From Nocardia shimofusensis NBRC 100134 (GTDB lineage Bacteria > Actinomycetota > Actinomycetes > Mycobacteriales > Mycobacteriaceae): a stretch of 64,000 bases of DNA. The stretch's first letter is position 1; each line of letters starts with the position of its first letter. The notes beneath the pieces are model-generated. The model was not told the origin of the DNA. It searched no databases and saw only the letters and a program-made list of their open reading frames with translations. The stretch covers positions 45,719-109,718 of the forward strand of contig NZ_BDBT01000025.1 of assembly GCF_001613125.1 (NCBI RefSeq), read 5' to 3'. The translations under genes were made by a program, and so were the position numbers. Below are positions 1 through 11,108 of the stretch, piece by piece.

Positions 1-2
1 TG

Positions 3-478
3 CACAAGACGACCGTCTACCGCCGCTGGCGCAATGCGGCCGGCCTGGTCACCGACGCACTCGAACTGGCCGCCGGCGAGCCGTGGCCGCTGCCCGACAC
101 CGGCGATCTCGGCACGGACCTACGGGAGTTGACCGCGCTCGTCCGGACCGGCTTCGCCGATCCCGTCACGGGACCGGTCGCGACCGCCTTCGTCACCGCG
201 GCGCTGCAGAGCGCCGAGGCGGCCGACGCGCTACGGGAGTTTTACCGCGCCAGGCATCGGCAGAGTGCGGTGCTCGTCGCACGCGCCGTCGAACGGGGCG
301 AGCTCTCCCCCGAGATCGACGCCGAGGCGGTGATCCGCCAGGCCGTCGCCCCGGTCCTGCACCGGCTGCTCATCACCCACGAGCCGGTCGGCGAGTCGTT
401 CACCCGCCGCGCCGCCGACATCGCGGCCGCGGCGGCCCGCGCCGGAATCCTCGACCGAGAACCCGCCGCGGCGGCGGA

Positions 479-491
<13 letters not shown>
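3..491 (+). CDS. TetR-family transcriptional regulator, C-terminal part (cut by window edge)
   Basis: The reading frame is open from the first complete codon and ends at a TAG. The first visible residues (HKTTVYRRW) are the end of a TetR helix-turn-helix recognition helix, so about 40 N-terminal residues lie outside the window. The rest is an alpha-helical ligand-binding domain ending in an Ala-rich tail. As a TetR protein it would be a DNA-binding repressor responding to a small molecule; the ligand and target cannot be told. Its last 13 bases overlap the end of the convergent gcvP gene. A TTG at 129 is an internal codon, not the start. Confidence 0.85.
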
Positions 492-3337
<2,846 letters not shown>

Positions 3338-3391
3338 GGCGGCAACTCCAAGGCGGGCGGGGTCGACCAGGTCGACGGTTTCCTGCCCTCC

Positions 3392-3598
3392 CCCTCTGTC
3401 GCTGCTGCCTGAGAGATTCGGGAACCCGGCGCGGTGCCGAGCCCCTTTCCCCGTGGGCGGGCGCTACCGCGCCGAGGCGCGGATCACCGCTTTCCAGAGG
3501 CGTCGAAGGTCGCACGGTCCTGGTGCCTGAGAGATTGACGGGGAGGTGCTGCTCCTTCGGCGCCCGGTTCCAGCAAACCGGGACTCTCCCGCACGACG
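3392..3598 (-). promoter_or_regulatory. Tandem glycine riboswitch upstream of gcvP
   Basis: Read on the minus strand, the leader contains two glycine-aptamer halves. The first has GGGAGAGTCCCGG, then CCGAAGGAGCA (near 3549-3559) and CTCTCAGGCA (3524-3533). The second has the paired CG-rich stem, GGGGAAAGGGGC, and again CTCTCAGGCA (3406-3415). These are the conserved aptamer blocks of the gcvT-type glycine riboswitch, and two copies in tandem is the classic cooperative form. It ends about 55 bases before the gcvP start. It accounts for most of the 361-base gap between the merR gene and gcvP. The limits given are approximate. Confidence 0.92.
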
Positions 3599-3698
3599 CG
3601 ACGCCCACCCAGTCTAGGCCGGTGTCCGCGAATCGACGTGCCGGAGCCCGTGTCGCGCTCGTCACTGTCGCGAACAACCAGCGAACGCTGGTGTACGC

Positions 3699-4256
3699 CT
3701 ATCCGGTGGCGCGATTCATCCGCGCTTTGCGGCGGTAGGACAATTCGTCCTCGGGACGCTCGGTGACCACCGCGGCCCGCTCGGCCGGGAAATTCGCGAT
3801 GATGCCGGTCAGTTCCCGCATCGCGCCGCTGACCGCGATTCCGAACACGCCCTGCCCGCCCTGCAGTAAATCGACGACTTCCTCCGGCGAGGTGCACTCG
3901 TAGACCGACGTGCCGTCGGAGAACAGAGTGATTCCGGCCAGATCCTCGACTCCGCGGCTACGCAGATGATCGACCGCGATGCGGATGTTCTGCAGCGAGA
4001 TGCCCGCGTCGAGCAATCGCTTGACGATCTTCAGGACCAGAATGTCCTTGAACGAATACAACCGCTGACTACCCGAGCCCGCCGCGCTGCGAATCGAGGG
4101 CACGACCAAACCGGTCCGCGCCCAGTAATCGAGCTGACGATAGGTGATGCCCGCGACCTGACACGCGCTGGGAACCCGGTAGCCGACCAAATCGTCGGGC
4201 ACCGCGTCGTTGGGGAACAGGCCTGGCTGTACCACATCCCGCGATTGCTCTGCCAT
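3699..4256 (-). CDS. MerR-family transcriptional regulator (Rv1830-like)
   Basis: A 185-residue MerR-type regulator with a winged helix beginning YRVPSACQVAGITYRQLDYW, then GSGSQRLYSFKDILVLKIVKRLL, the usual pattern of HTH followed by dimer helix. It lacks the cysteine cluster of metal sensors. I chose the ATG at 4256 because AAGGGAG precedes it by about 7 bases; the frame is open 24 codons further up without a good ribosome site. It sits between a bifunctional nuclease gene and gcvP, as Rv1830 does in M. tuberculosis. Its target is not evident; control of nearby growth genes is a guess from synteny. Confidence 0.88.
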   Translation of the reverse strand: MAEQSRDVVQPGLFPNDAVPDDLVGYRVPSACQVAGITYRQLDYWARTGLVVPSIRSAAGSGSQRLYSFKDILVLKIVKRLLDAGISLQNIRIAVDHLRSRGVEDLAGITLFSDGTSVYECTSPEEVVDLLQGGQGVFGIAVSGAMRELTGIIANFPAERAAVVTERPEDELSYRRKARMNRATG

Positions 4257-4460
4257 TGACCACTCCCTTGCTCCGCCGACGCCTGGCCCCATCGATGACC
4301 CGACTCCGTAGCGACCGACGCTCACCATCCGGAGACACCACCGACGGTAACCAACGGCCCGACTATCGAGATTACTCCCGTCGATTGTCCGGGCACCGGT
4401 GTCATCGGACCAAACGCGACGCGCGGTAAAAGTCTCAGGCTGTACTTCAGGTATAGAAAA

Positions 4461-4934
4461 TCAGCTGTCGGTCGCTTTGAAATCGTCCGGCGACACCGAC
4501 TCCAGGAACTCCTTGAACTTCTCGACCTCGTCCTCGCGCTCGTCGGGCATGACCAGACCCGCTTCCTCGAGCACCGGTTCCTCGGCATAGATCGGGCAAC
4601 CCACACGCAGCGCGATGGCGACCGAATCCGAGGGCCGCGCCGAAATCCGCACGTCGTTGTCGAACACCAGATCGGCGTAGAACGTGCCCTGCTTCAGATC
4701 GACGATCCTGACCTCTTTGAGCGTGTGCCCGAGTTCGGTGATCATGATCTTGATCAGGTCGTGGGTAAGCGGGCGCACGGGGGTCACCCGCTCCTGTTCG
4801 AGCACGATGGCCGCGGCCTCGGTCTGCCCGATCCATATGGGCAGATACCGTTCCCCGGACACCTCCCGGAGCAACAGCACCGGCTGGTTCTGTGGCTGCT
4901 CGACGCGGATGCCGATCACACGCATTTCACTCAT
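4461..4934 (-). CDS. Bifunctional nuclease-domain protein (DUF151, Rv1829-like)
   Basis: A 157-residue protein covered by a DUF151/bifunctional nuclease domain, with the family sequences LREVSGERYLPIWIGQTEA and RPLTHDL near the N-terminal half and SVAIALRVGCPIYAEEPVL further on. The acidic tail is typical of actinobacterial members. In plants the domain has DNase and RNase activity; the bacterial role is not settled. It lies between the two MerR genes, the same order as Rv1828-Rv1830. ATG start with a GGCAGTGGC stretch before it. Confidence 0.88.
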   Translation of the reverse strand: MSEMRVIGIRVEQPQNQPVLLLREVSGERYLPIWIGQTEAAAIVLEQERVTPVRPLTHDLIKIMITELGHTLKEVRIVDLKQGTFYADLVFDNDVRISARPSDSVAIALRVGCPIYAEEPVLEEAGLVMPDEREDEVEKFKEFLESVSPDDFKATDS

Positions 4935-5081
4935 GCCACTGCCTCCCGTATTCGCCGGCCGCCCGGCCCGACCGCCGCAGAGCTCGCCGTGATTACGAGT
5001 CTAAGCGAATTCGAGGGAGTGCCGCGATCGACTGTCGCGGCCGGATGGTCGGTGTCTCGCGCCGGCGGTCACCCGCCGGGC

Positions 5082-5882
5082 TCAGTTGCCGAGGGCGCTG
5101 CGGACCGCGGCCTTCACCAGGTGGGTATGCAGGCTCAGCGACAACGCCGCGAGCTCGCGCACGGTCTCCTCGGCGCGCGCCCGCGCGCCCGCGTCCCGGC
5201 TCTTGGCGATCGGCGCGGCGATCTGAGCCAACAGCGCGGCTTCGCGGTCGGCGGCCAGCTTGAAGGCACGCAGATGGCGCGCCTCGAGCCCGAACTCGGC
5301 CATCGCGCGGGCGGTCCTGACCAACGGCACGTCGTCGGCGCCGAAGAAACCCGCCGGGCCGGGAGTGACCAGATTCGCCCGCACGAGGTCGTGGAGGAAC
5401 TTCTCGTCGACGCCCGCCTGGGCGAGCAGATCGGCTCGGGTGAGCCGGATTTCGTGATCGAAGCGCAATTGCTCCGGGCTCACCGTCTCGCCCACCACAT
5501 TGAGCGAACGCGGCGTGGGGTGCCCACCCGCGCCGGCCGAACGCTCCGGTTCCGAGGCGCCCGGACGTCCGGGATGCGAGCGGGCGCGCGCTTCCCGGAC
5601 GCCGAGCGTGGCCGCCCCGCTGTCGATCGCTTCGAGTTGTTCCTTGATCACCTTCAGCGGCAGGTACTGGTCGCGCTGCGCGGTCAGGATGAACCGCAGC
5701 CGCTCGCAGTCGGCCACCGAGAACCGCCGATATCCCGACGGCGTGCGCTCCGGGCGGATCAAACCCTCGGATTCGAGGAACCGGATCTTGGAAATGGTGA
5801 CGTCGGGGAAGTCAGGGCGCAACAGGTCGAGCACGGAGCCGATCGACATCCCTCCGCGCGCCCACTGCGCCGCACCGCTCAC
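5082..5882 (-). CDS. ftsR: MerR-type regulator FtsR (Rv1828-like)
   Basis: The recognisable protein starts near MSIGSVLDLLRPDFPDVTIS and continues through a MerR winged helix (SKIRFLESEGLIRPERTPSG, YRRFSVADCERLRFIL) to a second helical domain (SPEQLRFDHEIRLTRADLLA). This is the family of FtsR/Rv1828, which activates ftsZ in corynebacteria. I take the GTG at 5882 (266 aa), about 9 bases after GGGAAGGG. The frame is open to 5987, but that would overlap garA and adds unconserved residues. An Arg/Pro/Gly-rich linker of about 40 residues separates the two domains. It follows garA after an 88-base gap and is probably co-transcribed. Confidence 0.9.
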   Translation of the reverse strand: MSGAAQWARGGMSIGSVLDLLRPDFPDVTISKIRFLESEGLIRPERTPSGYRRFSVADCERLRFILTAQRDQYLPLKVIKEQLEAIDSGAATLGVREARARSHPGRPGASEPERSAGAGGHPTPRSLNVVGETVSPEQLRFDHEIRLTRADLLAQAGVDEKFLHDLVRANLVTPGPAGFFGADDVPLVRTARAMAEFGLEARHLRAFKLAADREAALLAQIAAPIAKSRDAGARARAEETVRELAALSLSLHTHLVKAAVRSALGN

Positions 5883-5970
5883 CGTCGCCAGCCCTTCCCG
5901 TCCCCCAGTCTGTTCCAGGCGACACCGCTGCTGGACCGGCACCACCCGACACCGCCACCCGGAGCAGCGC

Positions 5971-6453
5971 TCACATACTTCCCGCACCCGCCGAGGACTC
6001 GTTCGCCTGCGCGCGCGGCCCGGTCAGGAACACCAGGCGGAACTTGCCGATCTGTACCTCGTCACCGTTCTGCAGTTCGGAGGAGTCCACCGGTTCCCGG
6101 TTGACGTAGGTGCCGTTCAGGCTGCCCACATCGACCACCTGGAAGGTGTCGTCGTCCTGACGGAACTCCGCGTGCCGCCGGCTGACGGTCACATCGTCGA
6201 GGAAGATGTCGCTGTCGGGATGGCGGCCCGCCGACGTGGTGGGCTGATCCAGCAGAAACCTCGACCCCGCGTTCGGTCCGCGCTTGACGACCAGGAGAGC
6301 GGCTCCCGCCGGTAGGCCCTCGACCCCCTGGACCGGCGGTTCGCCGGTCTGCTCGGAGCGCGACGCGTCGACCTCGTTCAGGAAATCCGCGCGGAAGACC
6401 GACGTCGTCTCGGCCGCGGTCTCCTGGTAACCCGGGTCTTTGTTCTCGCTCAC
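5971..6453 (-). CDS. garA: FHA-domain metabolic regulator GarA (OdhI-type)
   Basis: A 160-residue protein nearly identical in pattern to mycobacterial GarA. The N-terminal ETTSVF (Thr16/Thr17) is the site phosphorylated by PknB or PknG. The FHA domain (about 60-140) has GRHPDSDIFLDDVTVSRRHA and GSLNGTYVNRE, which bind phosphothreonine. In the known system unphosphorylated GarA inhibits 2-oxoglutarate dehydrogenase and glutamate dehydrogenase and stimulates glutamate synthase; phosphorylation makes it bind itself and release them. It lies 164 bases downstream of gcvH and upstream of ftsR, matching Rv1826-Rv1828. Confidence 0.95.
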   Translation of the reverse strand: MSENKDPGYQETAAETTSVFRADFLNEVDASRSEQTGEPPVQGVEGLPAGAALLVVKRGPNAGSRFLLDQPTTSAGRHPDSDIFLDDVTVSRRHAEFRQDDDTFQVVDVGSLNGTYVNREPVDSSELQNGDEVQIGKFRLVFLTGPRAQANESSAGAGSM

Positions 6454-6617
6454 CGTTTCTCTCCTCCTCGAACCTGATTATCCATGCAAGCAGGTGATGC
6501 TTTGGTCGACACGAGTCCGTGTCGGCAGAATGCCCGCGCGACCGCGCCGGCTCATCCGTTGGCTTTGACCGTACCCTGCCGGGGGCTGCCCGTGCAGGGG
6601 GAACCGGGAAGGCTGAT

Positions 6618-7016
6618 TCAGCCCCCGATAACTCCTTGATAACCTGCCGCATCCAGCAGTTCACCGAGTGTGGTGTCGAGCCAGGAGGCATCGTCCGCCT
6701 CCGCTTCGAACAGCCACCCGGCGCCGTACGGATCGGCGTTCAGCGTCTCGGGCGCGGCCGTCAATTCCTCGTTCACCACAACGATTTTCGCGGCGAAAGG
6801 CGCGTAGATGTCGGAAACGCTCTTGGTCGACTCCACCTCTGCGACGCTTTCCCCCGCATCGGCCGTTCGTGGCACGTCCGGCAGTTGAACGAACACGACA
6901 TCACCGAGCTGGGACTGCGCGTAGTCGGTGATGCCGACCCGCACCCGGGTGGGGCCGATCCGGCGTACCCACTCGTGTTCCTCGGTGTAGCGCAGATCCT
7001 CGGGGGTCAGTGCCAC
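6618..7016 (-). CDS. gcvH: Glycine cleavage system H protein
   Basis: The lipoyl carrier that shuttles the aminomethyl group between P, T and L proteins. The sequence has YTEEHEWVR at the N-terminus and the lipoylation site EVESTKSVSD with Lys65, then IYAPFAAKIVVVNEEL. I chose the GTG at 7016 (132 aa): it follows AAAGGA closely, and the family begins near LTPEDLRYT. The open frame extends 11 codons further. It lies 3.3 kb upstream of gcvP, with garA, ftsR and the nuclease between, so the two may be controlled separately; only gcvP has a visible riboswitch. Confidence 0.95.
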   Translation of the reverse strand: MALTPEDLRYTEEHEWVRRIGPTRVRVGITDYAQSQLGDVVFVQLPDVPRTADAGESVAEVESTKSVSDIYAPFAAKIVVVNEELTAAPETLNADPYGAGWLFEAEADDASWLDTTLGELLDAAGYQGVIGG

Positions 7017-7058
7017 GTGGCGTCCTTTCGTCGTGAACGTTGCACGCAACCTTATCCG

Positions 7059-7652
7059 CTATGGGTGACGGTGCCGCACAGCCGGTATCGCGCGCGCCAC
7101 CGCGACCGCCTTGCCCGCGTACAACAGGCCGGTCCACAGATACACCACGGTGCCCCAGATGAGCAGCGCCGCACCGAAGGCCGCGCCGAATCCGCCCAGG
7201 GGCCAATCCATCTCCCCCGCCAGCAGCCACGGCAGCGCCGACATCAGGGCAAAAGTGGCCGCTTTGCCGAGGTAGATCACCTCGGGCGGGTCGAGATCGC
7301 GGCGGCGATAGATCGGCAGCAGCAGCGCCAGCACGACGTCACGACCGATCAGCAGCAGCGCCACCCACCAGGGCAGCAACCCGCGCACCACGAAGGCCGC
7401 CAGAGTGGTCACCAGGAACAGCCGGTCGACGAGCGGATCGAGGATCGCGCCGAGCCGGGACCCCTGGTCCAGCAGCCTGGCCAGCTTGCCGTCCAGGAAG
7501 TCGGTGACGCCGCTGGCGACCAGTAGCGCGAATGCCCATCCGTCGGCGTGTTCGACCAACATCAGCCACAGGAACACCGGCACGCCGATCAGGCGCAGCA
7601 CGCTCAGCACATTGGGGATGGTGAGGATGCGGTCGGCGGCGTTCGTGGTCAC
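7059..7652 (-). CDS. CDP-alcohol phosphatidyltransferase family membrane protein
   Basis: A 197-residue integral membrane enzyme with the CDP-alcohol phosphotransferase signature DFLDGKLAR...G..LDPLVDR (D-G-x2-A-R-x8-G-x3-D-x3-D, near residues 50-80), whose aspartates bind the metal and catalyse transfer of a phosphatidyl group to an alcohol. Four to six hydrophobic segments are visible. Position matches Rv1822 (annotated pgsA2) in the same gene order, so a phosphatidylglycerophosphate- or cardiolipin-synthase-like role is likely; the acceptor alcohol cannot be read from sequence. GTG start, 42 bases upstream of gcvH and probably in the same transcript. Confidence 0.9.
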   Translation of the reverse strand: MTTNAADRILTIPNVLSVLRLIGVPVFLWLMLVEHADGWAFALLVASGVTDFLDGKLARLLDQGSRLGAILDPLVDRLFLVTTLAAFVVRGLLPWWVALLLIGRDVVLALLLPIYRRRDLDPPEVIYLGKAATFALMSALPWLLAGEMDWPLGGFGAAFGAALLIWGTVVYLWTGLLYAGKAVAVARAIPAVRHRHP

Positions 7653-7805
7653 CCGCTGTGCTTACCGCACGCGCGGGCGGACTCGCCATCCGGGCGCGCC
7701 GTCGGGACCAACACAGCGTTCGGCATTGCTTTTCGCCACAACGACCACGGTGAAAGAATGACTATGAAAGCATCTCATCGAACCGTTGGTGATCGAGAGG
7801 AAAAA

Positions 7806-9503
7806 ATGGCCGAGTTCGACTACGACGTGGTGGTGATCGGCTCCGGGTTCGGCGGCAGCGTCAGCGCGCTGCGGCTGACCGAGAAGGGCTATCGGGTCGG
7901 CGTGCTCGAGGCGGGCCGGCGCTGGACCGCGGAGAATATGCCCAAGACCAATTGGAACCTCCGCAAGTCCATCTGGGCGCCGAAACTGGGGATGACCGGC
8001 CCGCAGGCCATCAGCATCCTCGGCAAGTGCGCGGTCTTCTCCGGCGCGGGCGTGGGCGGCGGTTCTCTCATCTACGGCAACACGCTCTACGAGCCGCTGC
8101 CCGCCTTCTACACCGACAAGCAGTGGGCCCACATCACCGACTGGCGCAGCGAACTGGCCCCGTACTACGACCAGGCCCAGCGCATGCTCGGCGTGGTGAC
8201 CAATCCGCGGATGACCCCCGCCGACGACATCCTCGAGCAGGTCGCCGAGGACATGGGCGTCGGCGACACCTTCCACGCGACCCAGGTCGGGGTGTTCTTC
8301 AACGACGAGGCCGAGGGCGTGGAGGTGGACGATCCCTACTTCGGCGGCGCGGGCCCGCGCCGCAACGGCTGCATCCACTGTTCGCGCTGCCTGACCGGCT
8401 GTCCGCACAACGCCAAGAACACCACTCCCACCAACTACCTCTACCTCGCCGAGCAGGCGGGTGCACAGGTGCACGCGCTGACCACCGCGACAGCGGTACG
8501 CCCGCTCGACGGTGGCGGTTACGCCGTCGACACGGTGCGCTCGGGGCGCTGGATCCGCAAGGAGCCCACGACGTTCACCGCCGGTCAGGTGGTGTTCGCC
8601 GGCGCGGCGCTGGGCACCCAGAAGCTGCTGCACAAGATGCGCGACGACGGCGTGCTGGCGCACCTGTCGCCCCGGCTGGGCGAGCTGACCCGCAGCAATT
8701 CCGAGGCGATCCTCAATGTCGCCAGCCGCACTCGCTACGACTTCGCCCAGGGTGTGGCCATCACCTCCTCGATCCACCCCGAGCCGAACACCCACGTCGA
8801 GGTCTGCCACTACGGCGCCGGGCAGAACGCGCTGGCGACGATGGCGGTCCCGATGATCGACGGCGGCGCGTTCCGGTTCCTGCGGTTCCTGCTGGCGACG
8901 TTGCGGCACCCGATCCACTTCCTGCGCAGCTGCTGGATCTATCGCGGCTCGGAGCGCTCGGTGATCCTGCTGGTGATGCAGTCGCTGGACAACTCGCTGA
9001 CCTCCTTCCGCAAGCGCGGCGCGCTACGCACGAAACAGGGCACCGGCGAACCGAACCCGACCTGGATCCCGCTGGCCCACGAGGTGGCCGACCGCTTCGC
9101 CGAGAAAGTCGACGGCGATGCCCACGGCCTGATCATGGATGTGTTCGACATCCCCGCCACCGCCCACTACATCGGCGGTTGCGTGATCGGCGAGGGCCCG
9201 GAGAGCGGCGTGGTCGACCCCTACCAGCGCGTGTTCGGCCATCCCGGTCTGCACATCGCCGACGGCTCGGCGGTCACCGCGAACCTGGGCGTGAACCCCT
9301 CGCTGACCATCACCGCCCAGGCCGAGCGGGCGATGGCGTTCTGGCCCAACAAGGGCGAGGCCGATCCCCGGCCGGGACTGGGCGAGCAGTACCGCCGCAT
9401 CCAGCCGGTCCGCCCGGTGCGCCCCACGGTGCCCGAGGCCGCGCCCGGCGCATTGCGGCTGCCGATCACCCCGATCGATCCCGCGGTGCTGGCGGCGCCC
9501 TGA
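7806..9503 (+). CDS. GMC-family oxidoreductase, ChoD (cholesterol oxidase)-like
   Basis: A 565-residue FAD-dependent GMC oxidoreductase. The dinucleotide fold is VVIGSGFGGSVSALRL at residues 8-25; the family Gly-rich GAGVGGGSLIYGNTLY follows, and the C-terminal domain has HYIGGCVIG and GVNPSLTITAQAERAM. It resembles mycobacterial ChoD (Rv3409c), annotated as cholesterol oxidase but never firmly shown to be one, so the substrate is uncertain. Residues 189-199 (CIHCSRCLTGC) form a CxxCxxCxxxC motif like a 4Fe-4S ligand set. I chose the ATG at 7806, 6 bases after GAGAGG; upstream ATGs at 7758 and 7764 have no better site. It stands alone, divergent from the phosphatidyltransferase gene. Confidence 0.85.
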   Translation: MAEFDYDVVVIGSGFGGSVSALRLTEKGYRVGVLEAGRRWTAENMPKTNWNLRKSIWAPKLGMTGPQAISILGKCAVFSGAGVGGGSLIYGNTLYEPLPAFYTDKQWAHITDWRSELAPYYDQAQRMLGVVTNPRMTPADDILEQVAEDMGVGDTFHATQVGVFFNDEAEGVEVDDPYFGGAGPRRNGCIHCSRCLTGCPHNAKNTTPTNYLYLAEQAGAQVHALTTATAVRPLDGGGYAVDTVRSGRWIRKEPTTFTAGQVVFAGAALGTQKLLHKMRDDGVLAHLSPRLGELTRSNSEAILNVASRTRYDFAQGVAITSSIHPEPNTHVEVCHYGAGQNALATMAVPMIDGGAFRFLRFLLATLRHPIHFLRSCWIYRGSERSVILLVMQSLDNSLTSFRKRGALRTKQGTGEPNPTWIPLAHEVADRFAEKVDGDAHGLIMDVFDIPATAHYIGGCVIGEGPESGVVDPYQRVFGHPGLHIADGSAVTANLGVNPSLTITAQAERAMAFWPNKGEADPRPGLGEQYRRIQPVRPVRPTVPEAAPGALRLPITPIDPAVLAAP

Positions 9504-9615
9504 TCCGAACCGGTCCCGGTGACTTCCCCCGGCCCCCGGTGAGTTCTGCGTCGGTGGCAGGTCACACCCGCCGCGGCGCGCGCGGCGGGCCACCGTGGGA
9601 TTACCGTGATCACCC

Positions 9616-11007
9616 GTGTCCGAAGATCGTGTGAACCTGCGCTCCTATGTGCCCGCCGAGCAGGTGCGCGCCCGCGGCCGCGCGCTGCGCGAGCGGGTGC
9701 CGGTGACCGCGCGCGACCGGCAGGCCCGCGGCGAGCGCCGCCCCGGCGTGCTGGAATTCCTCACCGCCGCGCACGCCGATCGGCTCGCGCATCTGGTGCC
9801 GCTGCGGGTGGGCCGGATGGCGAGCGGGCCGTTCACCTTCTATCGCGGCACGGCCGGGCTGATGGCCGCCGATCTCGCCGACGGGCCGGTCAGCGGCGTG
9901 CACGCGCAACTGTGCGGTGACGCGCACGCCGCCAATTTCGGCCTGTACGGCACCTCGCGCGGTGAGATCGTCATGGACATCAACGATTTCGACGAGACCA
10001 TCGCCGGTCCTTGGGAGTGGGATCTCGAGCGCCTGGCCGCAAGTCTGGTGCTGGCCGGTCGAGAGTCCGGAGTCGGCGAGCAGGACTGCGCACGGGCGGC
10101 CTGTGACGCCGCGCGCACCTACCGGCTGGCCATCGACACGCTCGCCGAACAGCCGTTCATGCAGTCCTGGAGTGCGCTGCCCGATCAGTCGATCCTCGAA
10201 CACGCCAAGGCCGGCGACCTCATCGACGACTTCGAGAAGGCGGCCAAGAAGGCGCGTAAGAACACCAGCGCCAAGGTCGCCGCCAAGTGGGCCGAGCACA
10301 TCGACGACCACGAGACCGGCGTGCGCAAGCATCGCTTTCTCAGCGATCCACCGGTGCTCACCCCGGTCACCGAGGACATCGCCGACGAAGTGACCGGCGG
10401 GCTCGAGCGCTACGCGAGCACTCTGCGGGAGTCACGACGCAATCTGCTGGCCCGATTCGCGGTGTCGGACGTGGCTTTCCGCATCGTCGGCACCGGCAGC
10501 GTCGGCCTGCACAGCTATGTGGCGCTGCTGCACGGCAACGACGGCGAAGTGCTGGTGCTGCAGCTCAAGCAGTCGATCCCCTCCTCGCTCTCGCCGTACC
10601 TGAGCGCACCGCCGGTGGCCCACGAAGGCGAGCGAATCGTGCAGGGCGCCAGGCTGGTTCAGGCCGAGACCGACATCCTGCTCGGCTGGAGCACGCTGCG
10701 CCTGAACGGCCGCGAACTGCCGTTCATCGTGCGCCAGTTCCGCAATCTCAAGGGCAGCATCGATCCGGCCGGGCTCGGCGCCGAGGACCTCGACGACTAC
10801 GGCAGGCTCGCGGGCGCGCTGCTGGCCAGGGCGCACGCCAGGTCGCTGGATCCGCGCCTGCTGTCGGGCTATCTCGACGGCGACGAGCGCTTCGAGGAGT
10901 CGGTGACCGCCTTCGCGGTGCGTTACGCCGATCAGACCGAGGCCGATCACGCGGAGTTGACGCGGGCGGTCACGGCGGGCCGGATACGCGCCGAACTCCC
11001 GGAGTGA
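9616..11007 (+). CDS. DUF2252 family protein
   Basis: A 463-residue protein covered by DUF2252, recognisable from RGRALRERVPVTARD, FYRGTAGLMAADLA, LCGDAHAANFG and the acidic INDFDETIAGPWEWDLERL. The HxDxHxxN-like GDAHAANFG and DFDE pattern recalls the catalytic and metal loops of the aminoglycoside-phosphotransferase/kinase-like fold, but no substrate is established for the family. GTG start at 9616. No partner in an evident operon; the next gene starts about 100 bases later in the same direction. Confidence 0.87.
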   Translation: MSEDRVNLRSYVPAEQVRARGRALRERVPVTARDRQARGERRPGVLEFLTAAHADRLAHLVPLRVGRMASGPFTFYRGTAGLMAADLADGPVSGVHAQLCGDAHAANFGLYGTSRGEIVMDINDFDETIAGPWEWDLERLAASLVLAGRESGVGEQDCARAACDAARTYRLAIDTLAEQPFMQSWSALPDQSILEHAKAGDLIDDFEKAAKKARKNTSAKVAAKWAEHIDDHETGVRKHRFLSDPPVLTPVTEDIADEVTGGLERYASTLRESRRNLLARFAVSDVAFRIVGTGSVGLHSYVALLHGNDGEVLVLQLKQSIPSSLSPYLSAPPVAHEGERIVQGARLVQAETDILLGWSTLRLNGRELPFIVRQFRNLKGSIDPAGLGAEDLDDYGRLAGALLARAHARSLDPRLLSGYLDGDERFEESVTAFAVRYADQTEADHAELTRAVTAGRIRAELPE

Positions 11008-11108
11008 TCCGAGCCGACACACGCGGTCCCGGCGCGCGCGGCACCGGGGCGCGCCGATCGCCCGTATCCTGTCCCCTGGTGGGGTGACGACGTGAAGGGC
11101 GGTCGCGA

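Noticed and set aside
4435..4451. Two TCAGG repeats 12 bases apart between the nuclease and merR genes
   Set aside because: Short and common in GC-rich DNA; no known MerR operator pattern.
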